The translations under genes and the position numbers were made by a program. A DNA stretch of 64,000 nucleotides from Fimbriimonadia bacterium. GTDB taxonomy: Bacteria > Armatimonadota > Fimbriimonadia > Fimbriimonadales > GBS-DC. Within the stretch, counting starts at the first letter, position 1; each line of letters starts with the position of its first letter. Below are positions 1 to 10,397 of the stretch, one piece after another. The notes beneath the pieces were generated by a model. That model saw nothing but the letters and a program-made list of their open reading frames with translations, did no database searches and had not been told where the DNA came from. The stretch lies in contig JAHCHP010000003.1 of the NCBI GenBank assembly GCA_026129765.1, positions 62,001 to 126,000 of the forward strand, read 5' to 3'.

Positions 1-1
1 G

Positions 2-466
2 CTGACCGCTCGCAGCGACGCGATGGACAAGGTGATCGGCTTGGAGGTGGGCGCGGACGATTATTTGACCAAGCCCTTCGATTCGCAAGAACTACTGGCG
101 CGGGTGCGAGCCCTCCTGCGTCGGACCAAAGAGTATCATTCTGGCTCTGCCCTCCCAGAAGTCACGCGCTTTGGCGACTTGGAAATCGATTATAACCAGC
201 GGGATGCTCTCGTGGGCGGGAAACGCGCGGGACTGACCCGTAAGGAGTTTGAACTGTTGGCGTTCATGGCAAAGCATGCCAACAAAGCGTTACAGCGCGA
301 TTGGCTGTTTGAGCAGATTTGGGGCTTTGACAGCCATTTCAGCAGCAACAGTTTGGATGTGTACTTGTACCGGCTGCGCAAGAAGATCGAAGCCGACCCG
401 AACGAACCCCGCTACTTACAGACCCTGCATGGCTATGGTTATAAATTCGTAACGATGCCGGGTTAG
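2..466 (+). CDS. OmpR/PhoB-family response regulator, 5' end off the window
   Basis: C-terminal part of a two-component DNA-binding response regulator; the reading frame is open to the left edge (LTARSDAMDKVIGLEVGADDY), so the gene starts outside the window. The visible receiver end has the conserved 'GADDYLTKPF' segment with the switch Lys and Pro. The rest is a winged-helix transcriptional regulatory domain, with 'LTRKEFELLAFMAKH' as the recognition region and a final 'YLQTLHGYGYKF'. The phospho-acceptor Asp and the partner kinase are not visible. It ends 50 bp before a secreted peptidase gene on the same strand, which has its own Shine-Dalgarno. The regulon cannot be inferred. Confidence 0.95.
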   Translation: MTARSDAMDKVIGLEVGADDYLTKPFDSQELLARVRALLRRTKEYHSGSALPEVTRFGDLEIDYNQRDALVGGKRAGLTRKEFELLAFMAKHANKALQRDWLFEQIWGFDSHFSSNSLDVYLYRLRKKIEADPNEPRYLQTLHGYGYKFVTMPG

Positions 467-515
467 CGGGTGTGATTGGCAGGGAAAACCTCCCTCTATC
501 CCGAAAGAGGTCTCT

Positions 516-2597
516 ATGAAACTATGGCGATTTGGATCCATCGGGTTGTTCGTACTGGGACTCATGGTGTCGTTGACGGCGCAGGAGCGGTTCTATGCCT
601 CGCCGGAATATGCGCGCTACCGAGAGATTCCCGGCAAACTGCAGCAAGGCTACCGTTCTGGCGCGTTGACCGCGCAATGGGACTCGGCAAGCCAAACCCT
701 CACCTACCGGAAAGGAAACAAGACCTATCGATTCGATATCGGAACGAAGGAAGAAACGGAGATCAAGCCGGAAGAAGCCAACCGCCCGGAACCGAACCGT
801 CGCCCGTTAGGTGGTCGACGCGGTCCAGCGAGGGGCGGCAATGTGGGTTCCAGTATCTCGCCCGACAGTAAGCAGAAAGCCTTTATCAAGGATCGCAATC
901 TCTGGATCAGCGACGCCAATGATGCTAATCCCCAAGCGATAACGACTGAAGGCAGCGAGGCGAAACGCATTCGCATCGGCGCAGCGCCCTGGGTCTACCG
1001 CGAAGAATTGTCGCAGAATGTCGGGTTTTGGTGGTCGCCCAATAACCAGAAAATCGCCTATTATCGTTTTGATGAAAGCCAGGTGCCAGATTATTACCTC
1101 ACCATGCGCTCAACCGCCTTCCAAAACAGCGTGGCGACCGAGCCTTATCCCAAAGCAGGCGGTAAAAATCCTGTTGTCGATCTTTTTGTTTATGACCTGA
1201 AGAGTAAGAAGCAGACCCGCATTCGCGTTCGCGACAGCGCGACTTTTGAAGACAGCGCGATGGGCTACTATGTCTATCAAGTGGAGTGGTCGCCCGATGG
1301 GAAAGAACTGCTGTTCTACCGGACGAACCGCCTGCAGAACGCGCTGGAATTCACCGCTGCAAACCCCAATACGGGGCGTTGCCGGGTTATCGTTCGCGAA
1401 GAGAATCGGGGAGGTTGGGTCGAGACTCACCCGACACGGGTCTTTTTGCAAGATAATAAGCGGTTCATTTGGGGGTCTGAGCGGAACGGCTATCGCAACT
1501 ATTATCTCTATGATTTGAGCGGTAAATTAGTTCACACCCTGACGAATCACTCGTTTGAGGTGGAGCGGTTGGTGGAGATCGACGAGAAAAACAATCGCTT
1601 GTTTTACATGGCGCGCAGCGGGGACAATCCCTATAAATTGCAGTTGCACCGGGTGGGATTAGAGGGTCAGGGCGACACGCGCTTGACCGATCCGGCTTTT
1701 CATCATCGGGTGACGCTTGCTCCCAACGGTTCTCATTTTGTGGACATTGCAGAAACTCACAACCAACCCCCGGTGACACGACTTATCGATTCAGAAGGCA
1801 AAGTTCTAAAGACACTGGCGGAAAGCGATTTGAGCGGTTTCGAATCGCAAGGTGGGCAGCGGGTGGAGATGTTTACTTTCAAAGCCGCCGATGGCGAGAC
1901 CACCTTATACGGCAGGTTGATGAAGCCGTCCAATTTTGATCCCAATCGCGCCTATCCGCTGCTGGTGATGGTCTATAACGGACCGGAAAGCAGTATGCTG
2001 AACGAGAGTTTTACCTTGCCCAGCGCAACCACCGAATTGGGCTATTTGGTGGCGGCGTTCGATACACGGGGTGGCAGCGGGCGCGGCAGGGCGCACAAGA
2101 ACTTGCTGTACCGGAAGTTGGGTGTTGTGGAAATCGATGATCTGGCGGCAGGCGTTCGCGCTTTGCGACAGCGCGCTTACCTCGATCCGTCGCGGGTGGG
2201 TGTGCAAGGCACTTCTTATGGCGGATATGCTTCGGTGATGTGTTTGCTGCGTCATCCCGATCTGTTTCAAGCGGCGTGCGCCTCGTCTTCTGTCACCGAT
2301 TGGCGGCATTACGACACCATCTACACCGAGCGATATATGGATACTCCCCAAGCGAATGAAGAGGGCTACAATGCGGGGTCTGCAGCCACTTATGCGCGCC
2401 AGTTGAAAGGGCGTTTGATATTGTTTTATGGCACTGCGGATGACAATGTTCATCCCGCAAACTCGCTTCATTTAGCCAGCGCGCTGCGTCAAGCGCGAAA
2501 GAGTTTTGAGATGCATGTCGGCGCAGATATGGGGCATGCCTTTATTGGCGAAGACCGGATGTTAGAATTTTTCATGGACGCGCTGCGTGGAGATTAA
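516..2597 (+). CDS. Secreted S9-family dipeptidyl peptidase (DPP IV-like)
   Basis: Predicted exported serine peptidase of the prolyl oligopeptidase/DPP IV family (693 aa), removing dipeptides from peptide N-termini in the periplasm or outside. It has an N-terminal signal peptide ending near 'SLTAQ', a DPPIV_N beta-propeller over about residues 100-450, and a C-terminal alpha/beta-hydrolase domain. The catalytic triad is visible: Ser567 in 'GTSYGGY', Asp in 'GTADDNVH' (about 642-643) and His674 in 'MGHAF'. Length fits the family. The ATG is preceded by a GAAAGAGG Shine-Dalgarno at normal spacing. With the M14 carboxypeptidase and D-aminoacylase further along, it suggests active peptide scavenging. 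DPP IV versus a related acyl-peptidase cannot be separated by eye. Confidence 0.93.
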   Translation: MKLWRFGSIGLFVLGLMVSLTAQERFYASPEYARYREIPGKLQQGYRSGALTAQWDSASQTLTYRKGNKTYRFDIGTKEETEIKPEEANRPEPNRRPLGGRRGPARGGNVGSSISPDSKQKAFIKDRNLWISDANDANPQAITTEGSEAKRIRIGAAPWVYREELSQNVGFWWSPNNQKIAYYRFDESQVPDYYLTMRSTAFQNSVATEPYPKAGGKNPVVDLFVYDLKSKKQTRIRVRDSATFEDSAMGYYVYQVEWSPDGKELLFYRTNRLQNALEFTAANPNTGRCRVIVREENRGGWVETHPTRVFLQDNKRFIWGSERNGYRNYYLYDLSGKLVHTLTNHSFEVERLVEIDEKNNRLFYMARSGDNPYKLQLHRVGLEGQGDTRLTDPAFHHRVTLAPNGSHFVDIAETHNQPPVTRLIDSEGKVLKTLAESDLSGFESQGGQRVEMFTFKAADGETTLYGRLMKPSNFDPNRAYPLLVMVYNGPESSMLNESFTLPSATTELGYLVAAFDTRGGSGRGRAHKNLLYRKLGVVEIDDLAAGVRALRQRAYLDPSRVGVQGTSYGGYASVMCLLRHPDLFQAACASSSVTDWRHYDTIYTERYMDTPQANEEGYNAGSAATYARQLKGRLILFYGTADDNVHPANSLHLASALRQARKSFEMHVGADMGHAFIGEDRMLEFFMDALRGD

Positions 2598-2620
2598 GCG
2601 GGGAGCGGGTGATTGTCGGG

Positions 2621-2626
2621 TAAAAT
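2621..2626 (+). promoter_or_regulatory. -10 box of a probable leaderless promoter
   Basis: TAAAAT ends 7 nt before ATG 2634 with no Shine-Dalgarno between, so transcription would start at or next to the start codon of the coiled-coil gene. It is one of several such arrangements in the window. Confidence 0.5.
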
Positions 2627-2633
2627 GCTTACT

Positions 2634-2987
2634 ATGACCGCCTGGAATTCTAAGAAACAAGCGCGTTGGAACGAGCTTTGTGAAAAACGCTTCTCAGACT
2701 CTTTGACCGAAAAGGAGCAGCAGGAATGGGACTTGTTGGCTCAGGCGCTCGATGCAGATGAGTTTGTAACCCTCAAACCTGTAATAGAGCGCATGGAATC
2801 GGATAACCTTGCTTTGGAACAAGCTTTGCAGACAGCAGAAAAGGAAAAGCAACGATTAACAACTCTTTTAGACAAACGTAGGAAAGAAAACGCGCGCCTG
2901 CAAGCGCGTCTCGGCGCTTTGCAACAAGAATATAAAACACTCAAAAAAAGTCTTTCAAAAAGGATTCCACAAACCTCTAACAAATGA
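2634..2987 (+). CDS. Hypothetical coiled-coil protein paired with an HNH nuclease
   Basis: Small (117 aa) acidic/basic protein of unknown function. Residues about 40-110 are heptad-rich with many Glu, Lys, Leu and Gln ('LEQALQTAEKEKQRLTTLL'), so a long coiled coil is likely; there is no signal peptide or membrane segment. Its stop codon overlaps the ATG of the HNH endonuclease gene (ATGA), so the two are probably translationally coupled and may act together. ATG 2634 is preferred because of the -10 box just upstream; ATG 2625 and TTG 2613 are in-frame alternatives. The longer TTG form would place the start upstream of the presumed transcription start. Confidence 0.7.
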   Translation: MTAWNSKKQARWNELCEKRFSDSLTEKEQQEWDLLAQALDADEFVTLKPVIERMESDNLALEQALQTAEKEKQRLTTLLDKRRKENARLQARLGALQQEYKTLKKSLSKRIPQTSNK

Positions 2988-3511
2988 CTTATCGCCAACG
3001 TCTGGAAGTCATTCGCGTGCGTTATCATTACCAGTGTGGGTATTGCGGAGTCGCGGAACATGAGATTGGTTCATTCTTGGAGATAGATCATTTTCGTCCG
3101 AAAATTGCTGGAGGCACAGATGATCTTGACAATCTCGTATATTGTTGCTCAACGTGTAACCGAACAAAGAACGTTTTTTGGAGTGAAAATGAACTCAATA
3201 GGTTGCTGCACCCAATTCTTGATAACGTGAGCGCTCATATTTATGAACAAGAGGATGGGTTTCTTTCCCCTCTTACTCCGCTTGGGGCTTTTCATGTTGA
3301 ACGACTCAGGCTGAATCGTCCCGCTTTGTTGATATTGCGTCAGAAGCGTCTTCAAGAACAACGAATGAGAGAAGCGGTTCCTCAAATTCAATCAGAAGTG
3401 AACTCGCTTCTCCAACAGATTTTGGAAGAAGAAAGATTAAGCATAGAACTCAAAGAGAAAATTATGCGTCTGCTTGAACGGATGCTAAAAATGCTGCGTG
3501 AACAAGAATAG
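2984..3511 (+). CDS. HNH endonuclease
   Basis: 175-aa HNH nuclease. Zinc-binding 'QCGYCG' near residue 19 and 'CCSTCN' near 52 flank the catalytic 'LEIDHFRPK' (Asp-His), and 'NLVYCCSTCNRTK' supplies the Asn and the second Cys pair. This is the classic C-x2-C...DH...N...C-x2-C ββα-metal layout. After the nuclease core come a conserved-looking 'RLRLNRPALL' segment and a Glu/Lys-rich C-terminal helix. It overlaps the upstream coiled-coil gene by 4 nt, forming a two-gene unit between unrelated housekeeping genes. The target is unknown: restriction-like defence, a homing-type remnant or a cellular nuclease are all possible. Confidence 0.88.
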   Translation: MTYRQRLEVIRVRYHYQCGYCGVAEHEIGSFLEIDHFRPKIAGGTDDLDNLVYCCSTCNRTKNVFWSENELNRLLHPILDNVSAHIYEQEDGFLSPLTPLGAFHVERLRLNRPALLILRQKRLQEQRMREAVPQIQSEVNSLLQQILEEERLSIELKEKIMRLLERMLKMLREQE

Positions 3512-3537
3512 ATCCTCTTAACGTGCTGTGAAAGGGA

Positions 3538-5238
<1,701 letters not shown>

Positions 5239-5251
5239 TCAAATGCCTGTT

Positions 5252-7489
5252 CTATTTACTCATCGCATCTGACAGCGATTGATAAGCCTTTCGACACTCG
5301 CTCAAGGGCAGGTCCATAACGGTTCGACCTTGAAGACGGACTGTCAAACTGTCGCCGCCAGTAGTTCCTAACGGGATTGCTTGCAACCCATACTCGCTAA
5401 CAAGCGTTTTAATCTTGTCCAAATGACCTGTTTCCACCGACAAGAGAACGCGGGTCTGGAACTCGCCAAAGAGAATTGCGTCTCGTCGCTCCGTCCAATC
5501 GGCGGCTTGCTCTGTCAAAACGATGTCTGCTCCAACGCCATAAATTATCGCGCTTTCCGCCAAGGCGACCGCCAATCCGCCATCGCTCAGGTCATGCGCC
5601 GAACGCAACAGTCTTTGCTCAGCGGCTTTTACCAAGAAGTGGTGCAGATTGCGCTCTTCAGCCAATAGGAAAGGCGCAGGCTGACCATTTTCTACTTGAT
5701 GAACGACCGCCAAATATTCGCTGGCTCCTAATCCCTGCTGTGTGTTGACGGCGAAAGCGGCGGGCTGAATCAAAACTACCGTTAGTTGCGATTCTGGGAA
5801 GCCAGCTCCTACCCGATTCTCCACTTGCTCCAATATGCCCAGCATCCCTATCGTCGGGGTGGGAAACACCTCGCCCAATTCGCTCTCATTGTAAAAGCTG
5901 ACATTCCCGGAAATGACGGGCGTATCAAAGGCTTCACTCGCCTGCGCGATTCCTTCCACGCAGCCTTTGAATTGGTAGAAGACGTGCGGTTTGGTCGGGT
6001 TGCCGAAGTTCAGACAGTCGGTGACGGCTCTCGGCATCGCGCCCGTGCAAGCCACATTGCGCGCGGCTTCTGCCACCGCGATCTGACCACCCGTCACCGG
6101 ATCGAAATAGCAATAACGCCCATTCCCATCGATCTTGAGCGCGATGCCCTTCTCAGTGCCGCGTATCTTCAAAACAGCGGCATCGCCTTCACCCGGCGGC
6201 AGCACCGTTTGCGTCTGCACCAGCCAATCATACTGATCATAGACCCAACGTTTGGAGGCAATGTTAGGTGAAGAGAGCATTTTCAGCAAAGCTTGATTGG
6301 CGTCGTCTAAATCAGGAATAGCATCCATCTTGAACTCGCGAGCGGCGCGGATGTAGTCGGGTTCTTCGGTATCTAAATAGTAGGTGGGGCATTCGTTGGT
6401 GAGATAGGTGGCGGGAATCTCCGCGACGATCTCGCCGTTTTGCCGTACGCGAACCACATTCTCCGCGATGACCCGCCCAATCGTGACGGCGTTCAACCCC
6501 CATTTCTTATAGACCGCTTCCACTTGATGTTCTTCGCCTGCCTTCACATAGAGCAGCATGCGCTCCTGCGATTCAGACAGCATGATTTCATACGCGCTCA
6601 TGCCCGGTTCGCGGGTCGGCACTTGGTTCACCTCGATATCGACTCCCGTTCCCGATTTGGCGGTCGGCTCGCAGGTGGTGCATGTCAATCCCGCCGCGCC
6701 CATATCCTGCAGTCCCAGCACCGCGCCGGTTTGGATCGCCTCTAAGGTGGCTTCTATCAACAGTTTTTCCATAAAGGGATCGCCAATCTGCACGTTGGGG
6801 CGTTTCTCTTCCGAGTCTTCGCCCAGCGCTTCCGAAGCGAACGTCGCGCCATGAATACCATCTCTGCCGGTGCCAGAACCCACGTAGATCACCGCGCTGC
6901 CTGGTTCGTCTGCCCGCGCCAGCATCAATTGGTTTAGCGGCGCTATGCCGACCGCCATCGCGTTGACCAGCGGATTGCCGCTGTAGCGGGGATGAAAATA
7001 AATTTCGCCTGCAACGGTTGGCACGCCGATACAATTGCCGTAATGGGAAATGCCTTCGACGACATGCTCAAAAAGATAGCGGTTGCGCGGGTCGGTGGGC
7101 GGACCAAAACGCAACGAGTTTAGAATAGCAATCGGGCGCGCGCCCATTGTGAAAATATCCCGGATAATGCCGCCGACGCCAGTCGCTGCGCCTTGATGGG
7201 GTTCTACTGCGGAGGGGTGATTGTGGCTTTCGACCTTCATCGCGATACCGAACTGCTCATTCAGCGGAATGACTCCCGCATTTTCAAAGCCTCCCGCTTC
7301 CATCGCTTCCCGATACTTTTTGAAGAGTTGCAACACAGGGCGAGAGTATTTGTAACCGCAATGTTCCGACCACATGACCGCAAACATGCCCAGTTCGGTG
7401 TCGGTGGGTTCGCGTTTCATCAATTCGCAGATGCGCTCGTACTCCGCATCGTTCAGTCCCATTCCTCGCCACACGTCCGCATTTCGCAT
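5252..7489 (-). CDS. purL: Phosphoribosylformylglycinamidine synthase subunit II
   Basis: Small-type PurL (745 aa), which with PurQ and PurS converts FGAR to FGAM in purine synthesis; purQ and purS are not in the window. Visible features are 'MWSEHCGYKYSRP' near the N-terminus, 'ESHNHPSAVEP' with the conserved His, and the glycine-rich 'GVGGIIRDIF' segment, followed by the two AIRS-like halves. The C-terminal glutaminase of the large type is absent, as expected. The start is uncertain. ATG 7489 is only 2 nt from a perfect TATAAT, so a transcript from that promoter could not include it; GTG 7474 or ATG 7462 (MGLNDAEY) are alternatives. Transcribed away from valS. Confidence 0.95.
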   Translation of the reverse strand: MRNADVWRGMGLNDAEYERICELMKREPTDTELGMFAVMWSEHCGYKYSRPVLQLFKKYREAMEAGGFENAGVIPLNEQFGIAMKVESHNHPSAVEPHQGAATGVGGIIRDIFTMGARPIAILNSLRFGPPTDPRNRYLFEHVVEGISHYGNCIGVPTVAGEIYFHPRYSGNPLVNAMAVGIAPLNQLMLARADEPGSAVIYVGSGTGRDGIHGATFASEALGEDSEEKRPNVQIGDPFMEKLLIEATLEAIQTGAVLGLQDMGAAGLTCTTCEPTAKSGTGVDIEVNQVPTREPGMSAYEIMLSESQERMLLYVKAGEEHQVEAVYKKWGLNAVTIGRVIAENVVRVRQNGEIVAEIPATYLTNECPTYYLDTEEPDYIRAAREFKMDAIPDLDDANQALLKMLSSPNIASKRWVYDQYDWLVQTQTVLPPGEGDAAVLKIRGTEKGIALKIDGNGRYCYFDPVTGGQIAVAEAARNVACTGAMPRAVTDCLNFGNPTKPHVFYQFKGCVEGIAQASEAFDTPVISGNVSFYNESELGEVFPTPTIGMLGILEQVENRVGAGFPESQLTVVLIQPAAFAVNTQQGLGASEYLAVVHQVENGQPAPFLLAEERNLHHFLVKAAEQRLLRSAHDLSDGGLAVALAESAIIYGVGADIVLTEQAADWTERRDAILFGEFQTRVLLSVETGHLDKIKTLVSEYGLQAIPLGTTGGDSLTVRLQGRTVMDLPLSECRKAYQSLSDAMSK

Positions 7490-7491
7490 GC

Positions 7492-7497
7492 ATTATA
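7492..7497 (-). promoter_or_regulatory. TATAAT box overlapping the purL start region
   Basis: Perfect TATAAT read on the minus strand, ending 2 nt before the annotated purL ATG 7489. If it is the true -10, transcription would start inside the annotated N-terminus and a later start codon (GTG 7474 or ATG 7462) would be used. Confidence 0.4.
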
Positions 7498-7608
7498 GAA
7501 TACCCGTTTTTGCGAGCAGAATGACAGCGATGGAAGGGGGCAAGGCGGTTTGGGATGAGAGACGGGTACAATACTTCATTACTTTTATCGTAACAGGAGT
7601 GTTAGAGC

Positions 7609-10350
7609 GTGAGTGAACGAATGGAAATTCCAAAGGTGTACGATCCACAGCAGGTGGAAGAGAGGCAGTATCAGCGTTGGTTAGAGGGCGGCTATTTTCA
7701 GGGCGATGTCTCTGATAAAGTCCACGCGCGCTACTGCATCACGATTCCGCCGCCCAATATCACCGGATCGCTGCACTTGGGGCATGCGCTGAACCACAGC
7801 ATCCATGACGCTTTACTGCGCTGGCATCGAATGCGCGGCGACAACACGCTCTGTGTGCCGGGAACGGACCACGCCGGTATCGCCACCCAAAATGTGGTGG
7901 ATCGCGAGTTGCGAAAAGAGGGAACATCGCGTTGGGAATTGGGACGCGAAAAGTTCGTGGAGCGCGTTTGGCAATGGCGCGAGCAATATGGCGAAACGAT
8001 CTTGAAACAATTCCGAAAATTGGGCTGCTCCTACGATTGGCGCTACACTCGCTTCACGCTGGACCCGGACTATGCGGGCGCGGTGTTGGATGTGTTTATT
8101 CAGTGGTGGCAGGATGGTCACCTCTATATCGGCGAGCGCGTGATTAACTGGTGTCCGCAATGTCGAACGGCGATATCCGATATCGAGGTGGATACCAACG
8201 AAGAGAACGCAAAACTTTACCACCTGCGCTACCCGTTTGAGGATGGCAGCGGTTATGTCGTGGTGGCAACGACCCGACCTGAAACAATGTTGGGCGATGT
8301 GGCGGTGGCGGTGAACCCGAAAGATTCCCGCTACGAGGGGATGCATGGCAAGCAGTTGCGATTGCCCTTAGTGGGACGCTTGATTCCTTTGATTTCTGAC
8401 CCTTATCCCGATCCCGAATTCGGAACCGGCGCGGTGAAGATTACGCCGGCGCATGACGCGAACGATTATGAGGTGGGAGCGCGGCATAAGCTGCCTCGTC
8501 CAGTGGTGATAAACGAGGACGCGACGATCAACACGGAACGCTTGCGCGAAGAGCTGAAAGACCCCAACAACCCTTACTTGTTGAAATATCACGACAAAGA
8601 CCGCTATGAGGCGCGAAAGTTGGTGTTGGCGGATTTGGAAGAGGGCGGATTCCTGGAAAGAGTGGAAGATTACACGGTTCCACTGTCTAAGTGTGACCGG
8701 TGCAAGACAGTGCTTGAGCCGCTTCTGAGCGAACAATGGTTCTGCCGCATGAAGCAGATCGCGGAGCCGGCGATTCGGGTAGTGAAAGAGGAGAAAATCC
8801 GCTTTGTGCCAGATCGCTACGAAGAGATTTATATGCAGTGGATGGAGAACATTCGCGATTGGTGTGTGTCGCGTCAATTGTGGTGGGGTCATCAAATCCC
8901 CGCATGGTACTGCATGGATTGCCATCCCGACCATTTTGAGACTATGCCGGACGGTTCCACGCGTATCAAAAAACGCGCGAACCCAGTGGTTCAGAAAGAC
9001 GCGCCCGGCGAATGTCCCCGCTGCCGCTCCCAACGCCTCATTAGGGACCCGGATGTGTTGGATACCTGGTTCTCCTCGGCGATCTGGCCGCAGACGGTGT
9101 TGGGATGGCCAAAGTCGACGGACGAACTGCGCCAGTTCTATCCAACGAATGTGCTGATGACCGCGCAAGAGATTTTGTTCTTGTGGGTGGCGCGCATGAT
9201 CATGACCGGGCTTTATTTCGTGAATGAAATCCCGTTCCGCGACGTCTACATCCATGCAACAGTGCTGAACAAAGAGGGCAAGCGCATGTCCAAGTCGTTG
9301 GGGACAGGTATAGACCCCTTGGAGATGATCGATCAATACGGAGCCGACGCGCTCAGATGGTCGCTCCTTCAGCAGTCCGGGCTTCAACAGTCGTTCCGTT
9401 TCTACGAAGAGCGGGTGGTTACCGCGCGCAACTTCGCGAACAAGATTTGGAACGCCTCGCGGTTCTTGCTGATGAATTTAGAGGGAGTGGAGACTCCGCC
9501 CGCGCTGCCCGATTCGTCAAAGTTGAACGCGATGGACCGCTGGATATTGAGCCGCTTGCAGGGCGTGATCCAAACGGTGAGCGAGTCTTTGGAAGGGTAC
9601 CGGTTTGACGAAGGCGCGAACGCGCTGTATGAGTTTATCTGGAATGAGGTGTGCGACTGGTACATCGAAGCAGTGAAACCTCGCCTGCAAGACCCAGACC
9701 AGCAAACTACCACCCGCGCGGTGCTGCTTTATCTCTTCGACCAGTGGCTGCGGCTGCTTCATCCCTATATGCCGCATATTACCGAGGAGATTTGGAGTGC
9801 GCTGCCTCATGAGGGCGAGTCGCTCTGTATTGCCGATTTCCCGCAGGCGAAAGCCTCTCTAATGGATACGGCAGCCGAGGCAGAAATCGGGCGCGTGTTC
9901 GAGGCAATTCGTTCCATCCGCAATTTACGGGCAGAGGTGAAGATCACGCCTGGCGCGTCGGTGAAAGAGATCTATATCAACGCGACCGAACCGCGCATCG
10001 AAGCGCAACTGAAACCGCACGCCGCTTTGATTGCGGCTTTGAGCTGGTGCGAAACGGTGGTGTGGGGCGCGCCTCCCGCCGAGAGCAAAGCGATTACCAA
10101 CGCGCTGGAAGGCGCGCAAGTCTTGCTGCCGATTGAAGGCGTTATCGACTTGGACAAGGAACTGGAACGCTTGCGCCGGGAGATCGGCAAGACGGAAGAG
10201 GAAGCGCGCAAATTGCAGTCGCGCCTGCGCAATCCCCAATTCTTGGAAAGAGCTAATCCCGAAGTGGTGCAAGAAGCGCGCGATCAAGAACGGGTACTGC
10301 TGGAACGCCACGCGCAGTTGACCGACCGCTTGAAACACTTGGGCGGTTAG
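7609..10350 (+). CDS. valS: Valyl-tRNA synthetase
   Basis: Class Ia aminoacyl-tRNA synthetase (913 aa) charging tRNA-Val. It has the HIGH-type 'SLHLGHAL' near residue 55 and the KMSKS loop 'GKRMSKSLG' near residue 557. A CP1 editing domain lies between them, with Cys pairs ('CDRCK', 'CMDCH', 'CPRCRS') that may bind zinc. An anticodon-binding domain and the ValRS C-terminal coiled-coil arm (about 840-910) follow. The start is GTG 7609 after an AGGAG Shine-Dalgarno. A TACAAT box at 7567-7572 is a plausible -10, giving a leader too short for a T-box. It is transcribed divergently from purL and followed by recF. Confidence 0.97.
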   Translation: MSERMEIPKVYDPQQVEERQYQRWLEGGYFQGDVSDKVHARYCITIPPPNITGSLHLGHALNHSIHDALLRWHRMRGDNTLCVPGTDHAGIATQNVVDRELRKEGTSRWELGREKFVERVWQWREQYGETILKQFRKLGCSYDWRYTRFTLDPDYAGAVLDVFIQWWQDGHLYIGERVINWCPQCRTAISDIEVDTNEENAKLYHLRYPFEDGSGYVVVATTRPETMLGDVAVAVNPKDSRYEGMHGKQLRLPLVGRLIPLISDPYPDPEFGTGAVKITPAHDANDYEVGARHKLPRPVVINEDATINTERLREELKDPNNPYLLKYHDKDRYEARKLVLADLEEGGFLERVEDYTVPLSKCDRCKTVLEPLLSEQWFCRMKQIAEPAIRVVKEEKIRFVPDRYEEIYMQWMENIRDWCVSRQLWWGHQIPAWYCMDCHPDHFETMPDGSTRIKKRANPVVQKDAPGECPRCRSQRLIRDPDVLDTWFSSAIWPQTVLGWPKSTDELRQFYPTNVLMTAQEILFLWVARMIMTGLYFVNEIPFRDVYIHATVLNKEGKRMSKSLGTGIDPLEMIDQYGADALRWSLLQQSGLQQSFRFYEERVVTARNFANKIWNASRFLLMNLEGVETPPALPDSSKLNAMDRWILSRLQGVIQTVSESLEGYRFDEGANALYEFIWNEVCDWYIEAVKPRLQDPDQQTTTRAVLLYLFDQWLRLLHPYMPHITEEIWSALPHEGESLCIADFPQAKASLMDTAAEAEIGRVFEAIRSIRNLRAEVKITPGASVKEIYINATEPRIEAQLKPHAALIAALSWCETVVWGAPPAESKAITNALEGAQVLLPIEGVIDLDKELERLRREIGKTEEEARKLQSRLRNPQFLERANPEVVQEARDQERVLLERHAQLTDRLKHLGG

Positions 10351-10397
10351 GGTATGCGGCAGGAAAACATGAGCCCGAAGCCGAATATCCCTTTTGA

